In this document: positions 46,951 through 56,043 of the stretch, one piece after another
How positions within the stretch are numbered: position 1 is the first letter of the stretch
Layout: the number at the start of each line of letters is the position of its first letter
DNA from: Oscillospiraceae bacterium
GTDB taxonomy: Bacteria; Bacillota; Clostridia; Oscillospirales; Acutalibacteraceae
Assembly: GCA_902792905.1 (NCBI GenBank)
Contig: CADBBH010000007.1
Span: 83,635-147,634 of the forward strand
Direction of reading: 5' to 3'
Length of the DNA: 64,000 bases
Translations under genes and position numbers: made by a program
The notes under the pieces: generated by a model
What the model was told of the DNA's origin: nothing
What the model saw: the letters and a program-made list of their open reading frames with translations, nothing else
Database searches by the model: none

Positions 46951-47868
46951 TCAGCCTTCAAGAAACGCCTGTGTTATCGCGCAGAGCTCCTGAGCCCTGT
47001 TTTCAATCATCTGGTGGCCCGCGCCTTCAAGAGTATTCCTGCTCGCCTGCGGGAAGGCATCGTTCATCTCCGCCTTCTGCGCGTCGTTGAGGATTATATC
47101 CTTCTCGGCCTGGCAGAGCAGAACGGGGCAGGTGATTTTCGAAACCGAGCCGAGATCGGTCGGGATGACATTATACATCATTTCGCACATACCCGCGCCG
47201 AAGCCGTCATACTGCACGGGCGCGGTAACGCCTTCAGTCTCATAATTCATCGCGAAGGCGAAATCGTTTGTCGCGGCGTAGATAATCAGCTTCACAAGCG
47301 GCGTAATCTTTGTTCCGTATTTGAAAAACGCGTTCATAAAGCCCTTCATCGGCGCGGATTTCACGATTTTTTCCGCAGCGGTCGGGAATTCGCTCTGCGC
47401 ACAGGGGCAGTAGAGCAGGAGCGCTCTGAGCGGAATCCTTTCCGCGATATTGACGGCGACTCCGCCGCCCATCGAGTGCCCCGCTAGAATCCATTCCTCA
47501 CCGGGAGCGAGCTCGTTCATCAGCGCGATTATCAGCTCCTCGCGTTCAATCACATCCGTTTCGGGAGTTTCCCTGGTCGAATATCCGAAATCGGGCAGGT
47601 CCGCCGCGACGCATTCATAGCCGTCCGCGGTCAGGATTTCAATCATATTGCGCCACGAAAAGGTCGAGCACACAAAGCCGTGGAGCATCATTATTCTGCC
47701 CTTTTGCTCTCCCTTTGCGGGGAAAACGCGGTAATGGATATCGTAATCGCCGAGCGTGAAATATTCGCTGTTTTCATAGGGCTTGTAATTCGTATCGGCA
47801 AAAGCCGTCAACGAAAAAGCGCCCGCGAGTATAGATATGCAGAGCAGTATCGATATGAGTTTTTTCAT
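46951..47868 (-). CDS. Secreted alpha/beta hydrolase
   Basis: 305 residues with a signal peptide (hydrophobic core about 6-20, ending TAFAD). The alpha/beta hydrolase fold has oxyanion motif MLHGF, nucleophile elbow AGHSMGGGVAV (Ser), acid in QAEKDIIL and the catalytic His in EGAGHQMIENR. Esterase or lipase-type activity is likely. It starts at the dut stop, sharing one base, so it is coupled to dut. Confidence 0.85.
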   Translation of the reverse strand: MKKLISILLCISILAGAFSLTAFADTNYKPYENSEYFTLGDYDIHYRVFPAKGEQKGRIMMLHGFVCSTFSWRNMIEILTADGYECVAADLPDFGYSTRETPETDVIEREELIIALMNELAPGEEWILAGHSMGGGVAVNIAERIPLRALLLYCPCAQSEFPTAAEKIVKSAPMKGFMNAFFKYGTKITPLVKLIIYAATNDFAFAMNYETEGVTAPVQYDGFGAGMCEMMYNVIPTDLGSVSKITCPVLLCQAEKDIILNDAQKAEMNDAFPQASRNTLEGAGHQMIENRAQELCAITQAFLEG

Positions 47869-48308
47869 CAGTTTTTACCCGTTGAGCCGAAGCCGCCGGC
47901 TCCCCTTTCCGTTTCATCAAGCTCGTCAACCTCAACCGGCTCAATCAGCGAGACGGGCAGAATCACGAGCTGCGCGATTCTCTCGCCGGGATTTATCGTA
48001 TAGGGTTCGGTGAGCTGGTTGATGACGCCCACGCAGACCTCTCCCCTGTAGTCGCTGTCAATTACTCCGACAGAGTTCAGCAGACCGATGCCGTGCTTTA
48101 TCGCGAGGCCGCTGCGCGCGAAAACGAATGCGCCGAGCTCGGGCGAAGGCAGGGCAATCGCAATGCCCGTCGGTATCACGGCCTTTTCGCCGAGAGCGAG
48201 AGTTACCGGCTCGTCAATGCAGGCATATAAATCCATGCCCGCCGAGCCTGCCGTCGCTCTGAACGGAATCTGCGCGTTTTCCCTGAGTTTCTTTATCTTG
48301 AGTTCCAT
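47868..48308 (-). CDS. dut: dUTP diphosphatase
   Basis: 146 residues, trimeric dUTPase. The five motifs are in order: AGMDLYA, FARSGLAIKHGIG, GVIDSDYRGEV, GERIAQLVI and the C-terminal glycine-rich RGAGGFGSTG that closes over the active site. It hydrolyses dUTP to dUMP. AAGGTGAATAT precedes the ATG, four bases after the FemAB stop. Confidence 0.97.
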   Translation of the reverse strand: MELKIKKLRENAQIPFRATAGSAGMDLYACIDEPVTLALGEKAVIPTGIAIALPSPELGAFVFARSGLAIKHGIGLLNSVGVIDSDYRGEVCVGVINQLTEPYTINPGERIAQLVILPVSLIEPVEVDELDETERGAGGFGSTGKN

Positions 48309-48312
48309 ATAT

Positions 48313-49347
48313 TCACCTTAATTTCTTCATTATTTCCTGAGTTTTATCAACAAGAATTGCGGCGGCGGGCTTGTAAACCCGCTCCATCTCGCCCATGAAT
48401 TCCTCTTTATACGCGCCGAATTTCATCTTGAAGCGGTAGAGGCCGTCATCCTCGTCAAACCTTGTGACACCGCGGAAATCATAGATTCTGCAGCCGCATT
48501 CGAGAGCCCATTTTATCATTTCCCACTGGAGCAGATAATTCGGCATCGTGTTCCTGTGAATATTGCGCGAGGCGCCGTAAAAATACCAGAGCTTGTCGCC
48601 GTAAACGAGCGAAATCGCGCCCGCAATCGCGGTCCTCTCTCCGCCCTCGGGAGTGTAATATGCGATATAGAGCCGCGCCTTATCACCGAATGTGTCGAGA
48701 ATTTTGGCGAAATATGCCGCGCTTCTGAGCTCGAAGCCGTCCCTCTCGGTCGTCTCCTTCATCATATCGTAGAAAAGGTCCGCCTTTTCGCTGCCGGCGA
48801 TTTCGATTTCAACATTGTTTTTGAGCGCGACTCTCACCTTTCGGCGGTGGCCCGAATCGAAGGAGGCGAAAACCTCGTCCTCGCTCTTTCCCTCAAGGTC
48901 GATGCGGATTACCCTCGCGCACTGAAAGCCCTTGAAGGCGTCCGTCACGGGGTTTATCTTAAAGCCCGCCGAGGTGACGATTTTTCTGTATTCCTCATCG
49001 TTTGTGTCGGCGTCCTTATCGATTTTTATCGCGTAGGCGTTGTATTTCCTGCCCTCTTTTTTCGCTCCTTCCATAAGCGCGTCAAACGTCTCTTTATCGT
49101 GAAGGTCGCAGACCGGTCCGCGCGGAGCGTAGAGCAGATGATAGGGGAGCTTTGAAATTTTACGCACGAGCACCGCCATTGCGCCCTTTATTTCGCCGCT
49201 GTCGGAGCGGCAGAGAACGCCGAACCAGCCCCAGTCATCCTTTACCCTGCCCCAAAGCGAGGACTGCATAAAATGCCCGCTCGGATGGGAGGCGACGAAG
49301 CGGTCAAATTCAACGGCTGAGCCGATATTTACAATTTCGGTTTTCAT
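48313..49347 (-). CDS. FemAB-family peptidoglycan aminoacyltransferase-like protein
   Basis: 344 residues from ATG 49347 (AAAGGAAG upstream). Fem-type features: HPSGHFMQSSLWGRVK near the start, YHLLYAPRGPVCD, a second GNAT-like half with VYGDKLWYFYGASR and KWALECGCRIYDFRGV. FemX/FemAB enzymes add amino acids from aminoacyl-tRNA to the peptidoglycan stem peptide, making the cross-bridge. The amino acid is not predictable. Its own promoter (TTGCAT-17-TATAAT) is visible at about 49371-49404. Confidence 0.9.
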   Translation of the reverse strand: MKTEIVNIGSAVEFDRFVASHPSGHFMQSSLWGRVKDDWGWFGVLCRSDSGEIKGAMAVLVRKISKLPYHLLYAPRGPVCDLHDKETFDALMEGAKKEGRKYNAYAIKIDKDADTNDEEYRKIVTSAGFKINPVTDAFKGFQCARVIRIDLEGKSEDEVFASFDSGHRRKVRVALKNNVEIEIAGSEKADLFYDMMKETTERDGFELRSAAYFAKILDTFGDKARLYIAYYTPEGGERTAIAGAISLVYGDKLWYFYGASRNIHRNTMPNYLLQWEMIKWALECGCRIYDFRGVTRFDEDDGLYRFKMKFGAYKEEFMGEMERVYKPAAAILVDKTQEIMKKLR

Positions 49348-49411
49348 CGCGGAACTTCCTTTATTCGTAATATAATTATTATACATTATATACTTTTCAA
49401 ATGCAATACCA

Positions 49412-49439
49412 TTGACAAAAGGCGATTTTTTGATATAAT
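49412..49439 (+). promoter_or_regulatory. fbaA: Promoter of the class II aldolase gene
   Basis: TTGACA, 16-base spacer, TATAAT, 33 bases before the ATG; consensus boxes as expected for a highly expressed glycolytic gene. Confidence 0.85.
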
Positions 49440-49472
49440 TATTGCGGTAATAAACGAAAAGGAGAAACATTT

Positions 49473-50408
49473 ATGGCACTTGTAAATACCACCGAAATGT
49501 TCAAAAAAGCTTATGAGGGCGGCTACGCTATCGGCGCTTTCAACGTAAACAATATGGAGATAGTCCAGGGTATCGTCGCGGCGGCGGATCACCTCAAATC
49601 CCCTGTTATTCTTCAGGTTTCAAAGGGCGCGAGAGCTTACGCGGGCCACAACTATCTGATGAAGCTCGTTGAGGCGGCAACAGCCGAGACCGATGTTCCC
49701 ATCGCTATTCATCTTGACCACGGCCCCGATTTCGAGACCTGCAAATCCTGCATTGACGGCGGCTTCACCAGCGTTATGATTGACGGCTCAAGCCTTCCCT
49801 ATGAAGAGAATATCGCGGTTACCCGCAAGGTAGTTGAATACGCTCACGAGCGCGGCGTCACCGTAGAGGGCGAGCTCGGCACTCTCGCAGGCGTAGAGGA
49901 CGATGTTGTTGTCGAAGCCGGCAACGAGAGCTATACCAAGCCCGAGCAGGTTGAGGATTTCGCGAGCAGAACCGGCGTTGACTCGCTCGCCATCGCAATC
50001 GGCACCAGCCACGGCGCTTATAAGTTTAAACCCGGCCAGAATCCGCAGCTCCGCTTTGACATTCTCGAAGAGGTCAGCAAGCGCCTTCCCGGTTTCCCGA
50101 TCGTTCTTCACGGCGCGTCATCCGTTATGCCCGAATATGTTGAGAAAATCAACGCTCACGGCGGCAAGATGCCCGACGCCATCGGCATTCCCGAGCCGAT
50201 GCTCCGCCAGGCGGCAGAGATGGCAGTCTGCAAAATCAACGTTGACTCCGACCTTCGCCTCGCGCTGACCGCAACCATCCGCGAGCAGTTTGATCTCTAT
50301 CCCGATCACTTCGATCCCAGACAGTATCTCAAGCCCGCCCGCACCGCCATCCAGGAGGTTGTCGAGCACAAGATGCTCAACGTCTTCGGCTGCGCCGGCA
50401 AGGCATAA
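49473..50408 (+). CDS. fbaA: Class II fructose-bisphosphate aldolase
   Basis: 311 residues, zinc-dependent aldolase of glycolysis and gluconeogenesis. Signatures: AIHLDHGPDFETCKSCIDGGFTSVMIDGS (first Zn His region), EGELGTLAGVEDD, AIAIGTSHGAYKF and VLHGASSV with further Zn ligands. KINVDSDLR is the phosphate site. A strong promoter and AAAAGGAGAAAC precede the ATG and a terminator follows. Codon choice is biased as in ppdK. Confidence 0.96.
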   Translation: MALVNTTEMFKKAYEGGYAIGAFNVNNMEIVQGIVAAADHLKSPVILQVSKGARAYAGHNYLMKLVEAATAETDVPIAIHLDHGPDFETCKSCIDGGFTSVMIDGSSLPYEENIAVTRKVVEYAHERGVTVEGELGTLAGVEDDVVVEAGNESYTKPEQVEDFASRTGVDSLAIAIGTSHGAYKFKPGQNPQLRFDILEEVSKRLPGFPIVLHGASSVMPEYVEKINAHGGKMPDAIGIPEPMLRQAAEMAVCKINVDSDLRLALTATIREQFDLYPDHFDPRQYLKPARTAIQEVVEHKMLNVFGCAGKA

Positions 50409-50427
50409 GATAAATAAGATATTGAAT

Positions 50428-50464
50428 ACAGCCCTCTCCTCGTGAGAAGGCTGTTATTTTTTGC
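50428..50464 (+). terminator. Rho-independent terminator of fbaA
   Basis: Stem ACAGCC/GGCTGT with internal CTCTC/GAGAA pairing and a following TTATTTTTTG. Confidence 0.75.
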
Positions 50465-50482
50465 TTATACCGGTAAATAAGC

Positions 50483-50511
50483 AAAACAAAAACCCGCAGT
50501 TTCCTGCGGGT
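50483..50511 (-). terminator. Rho-independent terminator of the small secreted protein gene
   Basis: Minus strand ACCCGCAG-GAAA-CTGCGGGT followed by TTTTTGTTTTG. Confidence 0.9.
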
Positions 50512-50531
50512 AATGTTTCTGATTGTTTATA

Positions 50532-51740
50532 TCAGCCGGAGACAAAGAGAGTGAGGATTTTCTCCAGACCGCCGAAGATGGCTACTCTGATTTTCCAAAC
50601 TATATCGTTATAAGCCGATTCTGAAAAACCGATTGCGAGAGGAGTCGCGAAATTCTCGAACTTGACAAGGAAGATGAAGAGCCCTGCCATGAAGCTGTCT
50701 TTGAATTCAACGTGATTGCCGCTTGTATAGAAATCAACGAGAATCTCGTTATCGTTTTCATCCTTGCCGTATATAAGATCGGACTGCGGAAGATCCTTGC
50801 CGTCGCCGTACTGGCCGGCGGTCTTGCCGTAGAGATCCTTTGAGGCCTTGGTCAGGTCATAATTCTTGAGGGATTTGAGATGATTGCTGTCGCTCGCGAC
50901 GGTAATGAAGCGGTAAACCTTTACCGTGCCGGGATCGGGAAGATATTCGCCGCAGTGAATGCACTTGCCCTCATCCTGATTAAAGATGGAGAGCAGTGAG
51001 GTCGCGCCGACCGCCTTGCCGCACTTCGGGCATTTGAAAGCGTAGAAGGCTTCGACCTTGACGCCTTCAACCTTGGGGGCTGCCGATGTCTCGTCTTCGA
51101 GAGCGGGAATGCCGTCATCCCAGATTGCGTATAAGGTAACGTCTGCGCTCAGTTCGATTTCCCAGACGCCGCCGAGTACGTATGCGGGAGCAACCGCGTC
51201 CTTATCCTCATCCCAGCCGATGAAGGTGTAGCCCTTTCTCTTCGGATAGGTCGTAGAGAGCTCGTTGACGCCGCTCTTGCCGGTCTGTGTGCCCGGTCCG
51301 CCGCTGCCTTCGTTATCATTGAAGGTGATGGTGTAGGTGGCATTGTCGCCTTCGGCTGTTTCCTGCTTGCCGTTTTCTTTCTCTTTTTCTTTTTCTTCCT
51401 GTGCTTTTCTGGCGGCAACTTCTTCCTCGGCCTCTTTCTTCGCCTCGGCGATTTCGGTGGCCTTATTAATCTGATTGACGGTGTACATCTTATTGGCTAT
51501 TATGCCGTACATCGCGGGCGCGATGCCGCCCCACTGATAATCGCCGTCATTATACTGCTCGGGATTCGAGGCGTTGAAGAGTCTCTCATCCTTGGTGTAA
51601 TCATAATCGCTTGATGCGGCGGGAGTTTCGCCGTCACCCGCTCCGGTATCATCGGCCGCAAACGCGGGGATGCCTACCATTGAAATAAGCAGAGCGGCAA
51701 GCAATACGGATAAAATCTTTTTGATTTTCAATTTTATCAA
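50532..51740 (-). CDS. Secreted InlB-repeat protein with a zinc-ribbon-like insert
   Basis: 402 residues. Signal peptide (about 1-30, cut near AFAA), an acidic linker with a Lys/Glu run (about 97-130), then one Listeria-Bacteroides (InlB B) repeat ending GYTFIGWDED...TLYAIW. A Cys-rich segment C-P-K-C-G-K ... C-I-H-C-G-E follows, spaced like a zinc ribbon, and a C-terminal region ends in an amphipathic hydrophobic helix (EKILTLFVSG). No LPxTG-type signal. Functionally unknown; InlB repeats serve as stalks in surface proteins. Confidence 0.7.
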   Translation of the reverse strand: MIKLKIKKILSVLLAALLISMVGIPAFAADDTGAGDGETPAASSDYDYTKDERLFNASNPEQYNDGDYQWGGIAPAMYGIIANKMYTVNQINKATEIAEAKKEAEEEVAARKAQEEKEKEKENGKQETAEGDNATYTITFNDNEGSGGPGTQTGKSGVNELSTTYPKRKGYTFIGWDEDKDAVAPAYVLGGVWEIELSADVTLYAIWDDGIPALEDETSAAPKVEGVKVEAFYAFKCPKCGKAVGATSLLSIFNQDEGKCIHCGEYLPDPGTVKVYRFITVASDSNHLKSLKNYDLTKASKDLYGKTAGQYGDGKDLPQSDLIYGKDENDNEILVDFYTSGNHVEFKDSFMAGLFIFLVKFENFATPLAIGFSESAYNDIVWKIRVAIFGGLEKILTLFVSG

Positions 51741-51794
51741 CCAACTTTCCTAATATATTCAAATCTGTAATTCAGTCTGTCAAAGTGATTGCGC

Positions 51795-51818
51795 CGCCCG
51801 CCCTCGAGCGGGCGGCTT
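51795..51818. other. GC-rich hairpin
   Basis: GCCGCCCGCCCTCGAGCGGGCGGC between the ferredoxin stop and the InlB-repeat gene. The T-run is on the plus side only, so as a terminator for minus-strand genes it would be weak. Confidence 0.5.
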
Positions 51819-51827
51819 TCTGTCTGC

Positions 51828-51998
51828 TTATTCCGCAGCCGGAGCACCTACGGGGCAGGTGTCAGCGCATGCACCGCACTCGATGCACTTGTCTGCGTCA
51901 ATTACGTACTTGCCGTCGCCCTCGGCGATAGCTTCTACGGGGCATTCTGCTGCGCAGGCGCCGCAGGAGATGCAGTCGTCACTGATTTTGTATGCCAT
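51828..51998 (-). CDS. 2[4Fe-4S] ferredoxin
   Basis: A 56-residue protein beginning MAYKISDDC. It has two complete four-cysteine cluster motifs: [12 protein letters not shown] and [12 protein letters not shown], each CxxCxxCxxxCP, the classical clostridial ferredoxin pattern. It carries low-potential electrons between redox enzymes in the cytosol. AGGAGG lies eight bases before the ATG. The codon choice (GCA, GCC, TGC) is that of a well-expressed gene. It stands alone between two large secreted-protein genes on the same strand. Confidence 0.97.
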   Translation of the reverse strand: MAYKISDDCISCGACAAECPVEAIAEGDGKYVIDADKCIECGACADTCPVGAPAAE

Positions 51999-52046
51999 AG
52001 TTCAATCCTCCTAAATAATATTTATTCAAAATGAGTTGAATATCTG

Positions 52047-55000
52047 TCAGTTGAGAAGTCCCTTGAGTGCGGGGAAGAGAACGGGTAACAAGTCGGGGAT
52101 GAATGAGGGTTTGAACCAGCTCTTCGCGATGGGCAGAGCTGAGAAATACCAGCCCTCGGAGGTGATGGGATTGCCGTTTTCATCGGTGCCGAGCTCAAGA
52201 ACTTCCTTCTTGGGCCAGAGCAACATGATAATCCAGTTCTCGGGATTGGTATTGAGAGTGCCTTCGCCCTTCTTGCAGGGACGGTTGTCTTTCCAGTAAT
52301 ACCACTTGAAATCCTTGCCGAGAGCGGAATAGATATTGCCGTTCATATTAAGGCTGAAGCCGTCGCCGATAATCGGGAGACCCATGAAGAATCCGGTGGT
52401 ATCGTAAACGCGGAAGAAGAAATCTTTATCCGACTTCCACTGAAGCTGAAGAATGGTGGTGTTGTAAACACGGCATTCGTCATTCTCATAGCCTTCGAGC
52501 CATTCGCTCTGGGCAGGCATATCGGACCAGTTTCTGATCGGGGAATTTACGTGATAAACCTTGGTTCCCATAAATTCACAGGCGCGGTAGGGTCTGAACG
52601 GTGACTCGCCCTTCTCGTCAAGATAAATCGGCTTGTTCATATCATAGACAATCTGCTTAATCTCATTGCCGTCATCGTCAAGCTTGACATTGCCGTTTGC
52701 ATCAAGAACTTTCTCATAAACAATCTCCCGCTTGGGTTCGCCGGTGATATCGTCGATTACGACATTGCCGTCTTTATCCTTGACATCCTGATAAAGGGGC
52801 TCATACATCGGATTGCCTTTACCGTCTTTCTTTTGGGTCTTGACGGTCTTCGAAGGAATGTTACTGTCGTCGGCATCAAGGAAGTTGTTAAAGTAGGGAG
52901 CTTCTATTTTGTCACCGTTTTCGTCATATTTCACGACTGTAGAATCGTAATTGGGATCATAGATTACGGTGCCGTACTTTACATCGGTTTTACGGTATCC
53001 GATTTCAACGCCGTCCTTGCCGTTATTGAAATCGATGAACGCGGAGCGCTGATCGGACATATACTGAACGCGGATGGTAAGCGGGCCTTCATAAGCGTAG
53101 AAGCTTGATTTGACCGCTCCGGTGGATTCAACCGTGAATCCGCTCTTGTTTAGAAGCTGACCGGTGGGAAGGTTATCCTCAATCTGCTTTTCGAGGTCGG
53201 CGTCAATAAGAGCCGCGTAGGTAACGGCCTGCTTGCCGTTGAAGGTCTTCTTGGTGAGAACATCCCAGCTGCCGTCCGCCTTCTGATACATAACGGTGAA
53301 CTCATAGTCCATCGTGTCAAATGAGCAGGAGAGCATAACCGCGTCATAATTCTTGCCCTTGACGGTCAGAGTGGTGAGCGAGCTGTCAACCAGCTCTTTG
53401 GTCAGAGTGACTGTGTTGCCCTTCAGAATGCTGGTTTCATCGGTGCTCTCATCGGAGCCGTACCAGAGGTCAACAAGCTTATAGCCGGGTCTGTCGATAA
53501 TCGCGCAGTCTTCAAGCAGAACGTTCGCGTCATACTTGGTATCGACTCTGTCGGTGCTGAAGCAGCTCGCGAGGTCGGCCTTGGTGAAGGTATCGCCGAT
53601 AACGAATTCCTTATCGATAATCTGATTGTTGATGCTGCCGCCGGCAGTCGCGTTGAACGCGAAACGATAGGTTCTGTCTTTCGGGCAGGTGTACAAATCA
53701 AATACGCCGGGAACGGTGTAGCCGGAGGTGTTGAGAATGAACGCGCCTGAAGAGGCGTCAATCTCGTTGCCCTTGCCGTCCTTAAAAATCGAGGTGTAGA
53801 GATATTTTGAATTCTCATCATTCTCGAAGGTCTGAAGGTTCGCAACCTTTATGGATGTTCCTTCAGCGCCTACAATAGCGGGATTATAAGCGATGCCCGC
53901 GCCGTTCTTATAGACGCAGCTGATATTGGCAAGATTGCCGGGCTCATCGGGATTATAATTCGTGTTGTCAAGCAGCGAATTGAATTCATAAGTCTGGGTG
54001 TCATATTTATTCCAGCTGTTTTCTATTACGGTGCCGTCGGCATTGGTGTTGGGATAATAGAAATTAGCGGTCTGAACAAACTTGGCTGTGACAAACAGGA
54101 AGGGAGTTTCTCCGAAGACTATTTCTTCAAACGCATAGCGGTCAATCATTCCGAGATATGCTTCGCCTTCGTATGCAAGATAATTGAGGCCCGTATAAAC
54201 GGGTTCCTCTTCGCACTCGATGGTGCTCTTGCCGGTCTTTTTGAACTCGGCCTCAACCGCGTTTTCAATAGCGTCATAGCTCTCCTGGGTGAGAGTTTCG
54301 CCGGGAACGCCGACATAGTCAAGGTACTCAACCCATTCGCCGCTCGCCTTGCCGATAAGGACCTTGAGCACGGCGCTGTTTTCCCAGATAGCGGAAGCGG
54401 TTACGGGATTCACGCTGCCGAAGGTGTATTCGGTGGTCGCGATGCCGTTTACTGCCCAGCCCTTGTGATTATCGCCGTCTTTTGTGGCGGAATACTGAGT
54501 GAGATCGAGAGGCTGCGAAACGAGAGCGTTTATTTTCTTTGCTTCAACGCCGTCAACAAGGCCTCCGTTACCGTCAAGGGTAACCTCAACCTGTGTATCG
54601 TTGAGAATTGCGGTATAGACAAGGGATTCATCGCCCATATAGGCATTTGAAAGATCGACAAAGTTGCCGTCTGCATCTGCCCACGCATAAAGATTATCTA
54701 CCTCGGGAGGAACGATTTTATCATTCTTCGCGGGATACTGATTCTCTATAACGGTTTCGTCCGCATTGCGGAAGGAAACCTCGTTTGCAACCGTGAATTT
54801 CTGACTCGGCTGAAGCCTGAAACCGTCAACAGAGGGAATATTATTGGTAGTATTTGTTCCGCCGATGCACTGATAGCCCTGAGTCAGCTTTTCGCCTGAC
54901 GCGGCGGTGAAGGATTCGGGGACCTGAATGAATTCAAATTCGCCGGCGCCGCCCTCAAGCTGAATATCAAATTCGCAGATAGGATTGTCGGAAGCTGTAT

Positions 55001-55523
55001 TCTTGATTGTCTTGGTCTTATCATTGATTTCAAAAATGACCCAGTTGGCTATTTCTGCGGGCTGATAGCCGGAGATATTGCTTGCGGAAGCATCTCCCGT
55101 GACTGTAACAAAGCCGGAGTTTGTACTGGTCTTTTTGGTCGGAGTCCAGCTGGTGGACAGTCCGTTGACACGGCCGCCTGTCGGCATGATTTTACCGCCG
55201 TTGGTATTGAACAGCGCAGAATTGGTCATTGCGAAATAATATTTTCCCTGATAGAGGTCTTTGTTTGTCTTGACAAAGAACTTTACGTGGAAAGTTCCGC
55301 CTGCCGGAAGAAGATAGTCTGTAGCTTTTCCGTTTTCGGTTATTTCATAACCGGCGTAGAAGAAATCTCCTCCGTCTGCTTCTTCAGCAAGTTTTTCGTA
55401 TGTGGGTATCGCTGCCGACGGCTCCTCATCCTCCGCCGAAGCAAACAGCAAACCCGCTGTGAGCGTGCCCAGAAGCATTGAGAGACAAAGCACAATGCTC
55501 AGGACTTTCTTTAATCTTGTCAT
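52047..55523 (-). CDS. Large secreted surface protein with InlB-type repeats
   Basis: 1158 residues from ATG 55523 (AAAGGAGG upstream). Signal peptide: KKVLSIVLCLSMLLGTLTAGLLFASAEDEE. The N-terminal 240 residues look like a cohesin-like or cadherin-like beta domain (AGGTFHVKFFVKTNKDLYQGKYYFAMTN). Middle regions carry several Listeria-Bacteroides-like units (VTLDGNGGLVDG ... KGWAVNG ... ASAIW). A tract of charged DKDGN-like turns lies at about 890-970. There is no LPxTG motif; the last 30 residues are hydrophobic/amphipathic and end in Asn. An adhesin or scaffold role is an inference. Confidence 0.7.
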   Translation of the reverse strand: MTRLKKVLSIVLCLSMLLGTLTAGLLFASAEDEEPSAAIPTYEKLAEEADGGDFFYAGYEITENGKATDYLLPAGGTFHVKFFVKTNKDLYQGKYYFAMTNSALFNTNGGKIMPTGGRVNGLSTSWTPTKKTSTNSGFVTVTGDASASNISGYQPAEIANWVIFEINDKTKTIKNTASDNPICEFDIQLEGGAGEFEFIQVPESFTAASGEKLTQGYQCIGGTNTTNNIPSVDGFRLQPSQKFTVANEVSFRNADETVIENQYPAKNDKIVPPEVDNLYAWADADGNFVDLSNAYMGDESLVYTAILNDTQVEVTLDGNGGLVDGVEAKKINALVSQPLDLTQYSATKDGDNHKGWAVNGIATTEYTFGSVNPVTASAIWENSAVLKVLIGKASGEWVEYLDYVGVPGETLTQESYDAIENAVEAEFKKTGKSTIECEEEPVYTGLNYLAYEGEAYLGMIDRYAFEEIVFGETPFLFVTAKFVQTANFYYPNTNADGTVIENSWNKYDTQTYEFNSLLDNTNYNPDEPGNLANISCVYKNGAGIAYNPAIVGAEGTSIKVANLQTFENDENSKYLYTSIFKDGKGNEIDASSGAFILNTSGYTVPGVFDLYTCPKDRTYRFAFNATAGGSINNQIIDKEFVIGDTFTKADLASCFSTDRVDTKYDANVLLEDCAIIDRPGYKLVDLWYGSDESTDETSILKGNTVTLTKELVDSSLTTLTVKGKNYDAVMLSCSFDTMDYEFTVMYQKADGSWDVLTKKTFNGKQAVTYAALIDADLEKQIEDNLPTGQLLNKSGFTVESTGAVKSSFYAYEGPLTIRVQYMSDQRSAFIDFNNGKDGVEIGYRKTDVKYGTVIYDPNYDSTVVKYDENGDKIEAPYFNNFLDADDSNIPSKTVKTQKKDGKGNPMYEPLYQDVKDKDGNVVIDDITGEPKREIVYEKVLDANGNVKLDDDGNEIKQIVYDMNKPIYLDEKGESPFRPYRACEFMGTKVYHVNSPIRNWSDMPAQSEWLEGYENDECRVYNTTILQLQWKSDKDFFFRVYDTTGFFMGLPIIGDGFSLNMNGNIYSALGKDFKWYYWKDNRPCKKGEGTLNTNPENWIIMLLWPKKEVLELGTDENGNPITSEGWYFSALPIAKSWFKPSFIPDLLPVLFPALKGLLN

Positions 55524-55580
55524 TTTGTTTCCTCCTTTAAAATGACTTAGCCGAGCCAATCCCGACAAATTTACGCAGTA

Positions 55581-55609
55581 ATTATATTATAATAAAATAC
55601 GATAATCAA
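55581..55609 (-). promoter_or_regulatory. Promoter of the large surface protein gene
   Basis: Minus strand TTGATT, 17-base AT-rich spacer, TATAAT, 58 bases before ATG 55523. Confidence 0.7.
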
Positions 55610-55794
55610 GATAATTTTTATTAAACTGTAATAAATATTATAAATATTGTATAATTATACCAATTATCGACGGTTTCGTTAGTGCAATATTACTTGCAAT
55701 CTCCACCGCTAAAAACAGTATTAAATATTAAATATTATGTGAAACGAAAGAAATCCCCGCAGATACGGGAATCCGCGGGGCAATATAACTATTC

Positions 55795-56014
55795 TGTCTG
55801 TTTGTTTTTCACTTTTTCAAGGGCTTCACAGTTAAGATGAAAACAGCGCATTTTCGAGCGACGACAGTATGTTGATACGGCAAGCGGGAAAAGGCGCCGA
55901 AAACAGACAGTACAATAATTTCTCTTGACGGTTTTCATTATCATTAAAATTCAAACCCGCAGGAAATTCATCCTGCGGGCTCTTCATTTTGATTTGTCTG
56001 TTTGTTTTTCACTT
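55795..56014 (+). repeat. Pair of 20-base direct repeats 200 bases apart
   Basis: TGTCTGTTTGTTTTTCACTT occurs identically at 55795-55814 and 55995-56014. Each copy lies just after a GC-rich hairpin. It suggests a local duplication of a terminator-plus-tail unit. Confidence 0.8.
55956..55979 (-). terminator. Rho-independent terminator of glpK
   Basis: Minus strand CCCGCAGGA-TGAATT-TCCTGCGGG followed by TTTGAATTTT. Confidence 0.85.
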
Positions 56015-56043
56015 AAATGTGAAGACCTGCCTGTGCCGGGTTC

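Larger units (their letters stand above)
55524..56043. other. 520-base intergenic region
   Basis: No coding signal. It holds the promoter of the large surface protein (55581-55609), an AT-rich tract, a CCCCGC...GCGGGG hairpin (55755-55780), the glpK terminator (55956-55979) and two identical 20-base repeats exactly 200 bases apart (55795-55814 and 55995-56014). Confidence 0.7.

Noticed and set aside
55524-56043. Riboswitch or small RNA in the long intergenic region
   Set aside because: Only terminator-type hairpins and a direct repeat are seen; I could not match any known riboswitch core.
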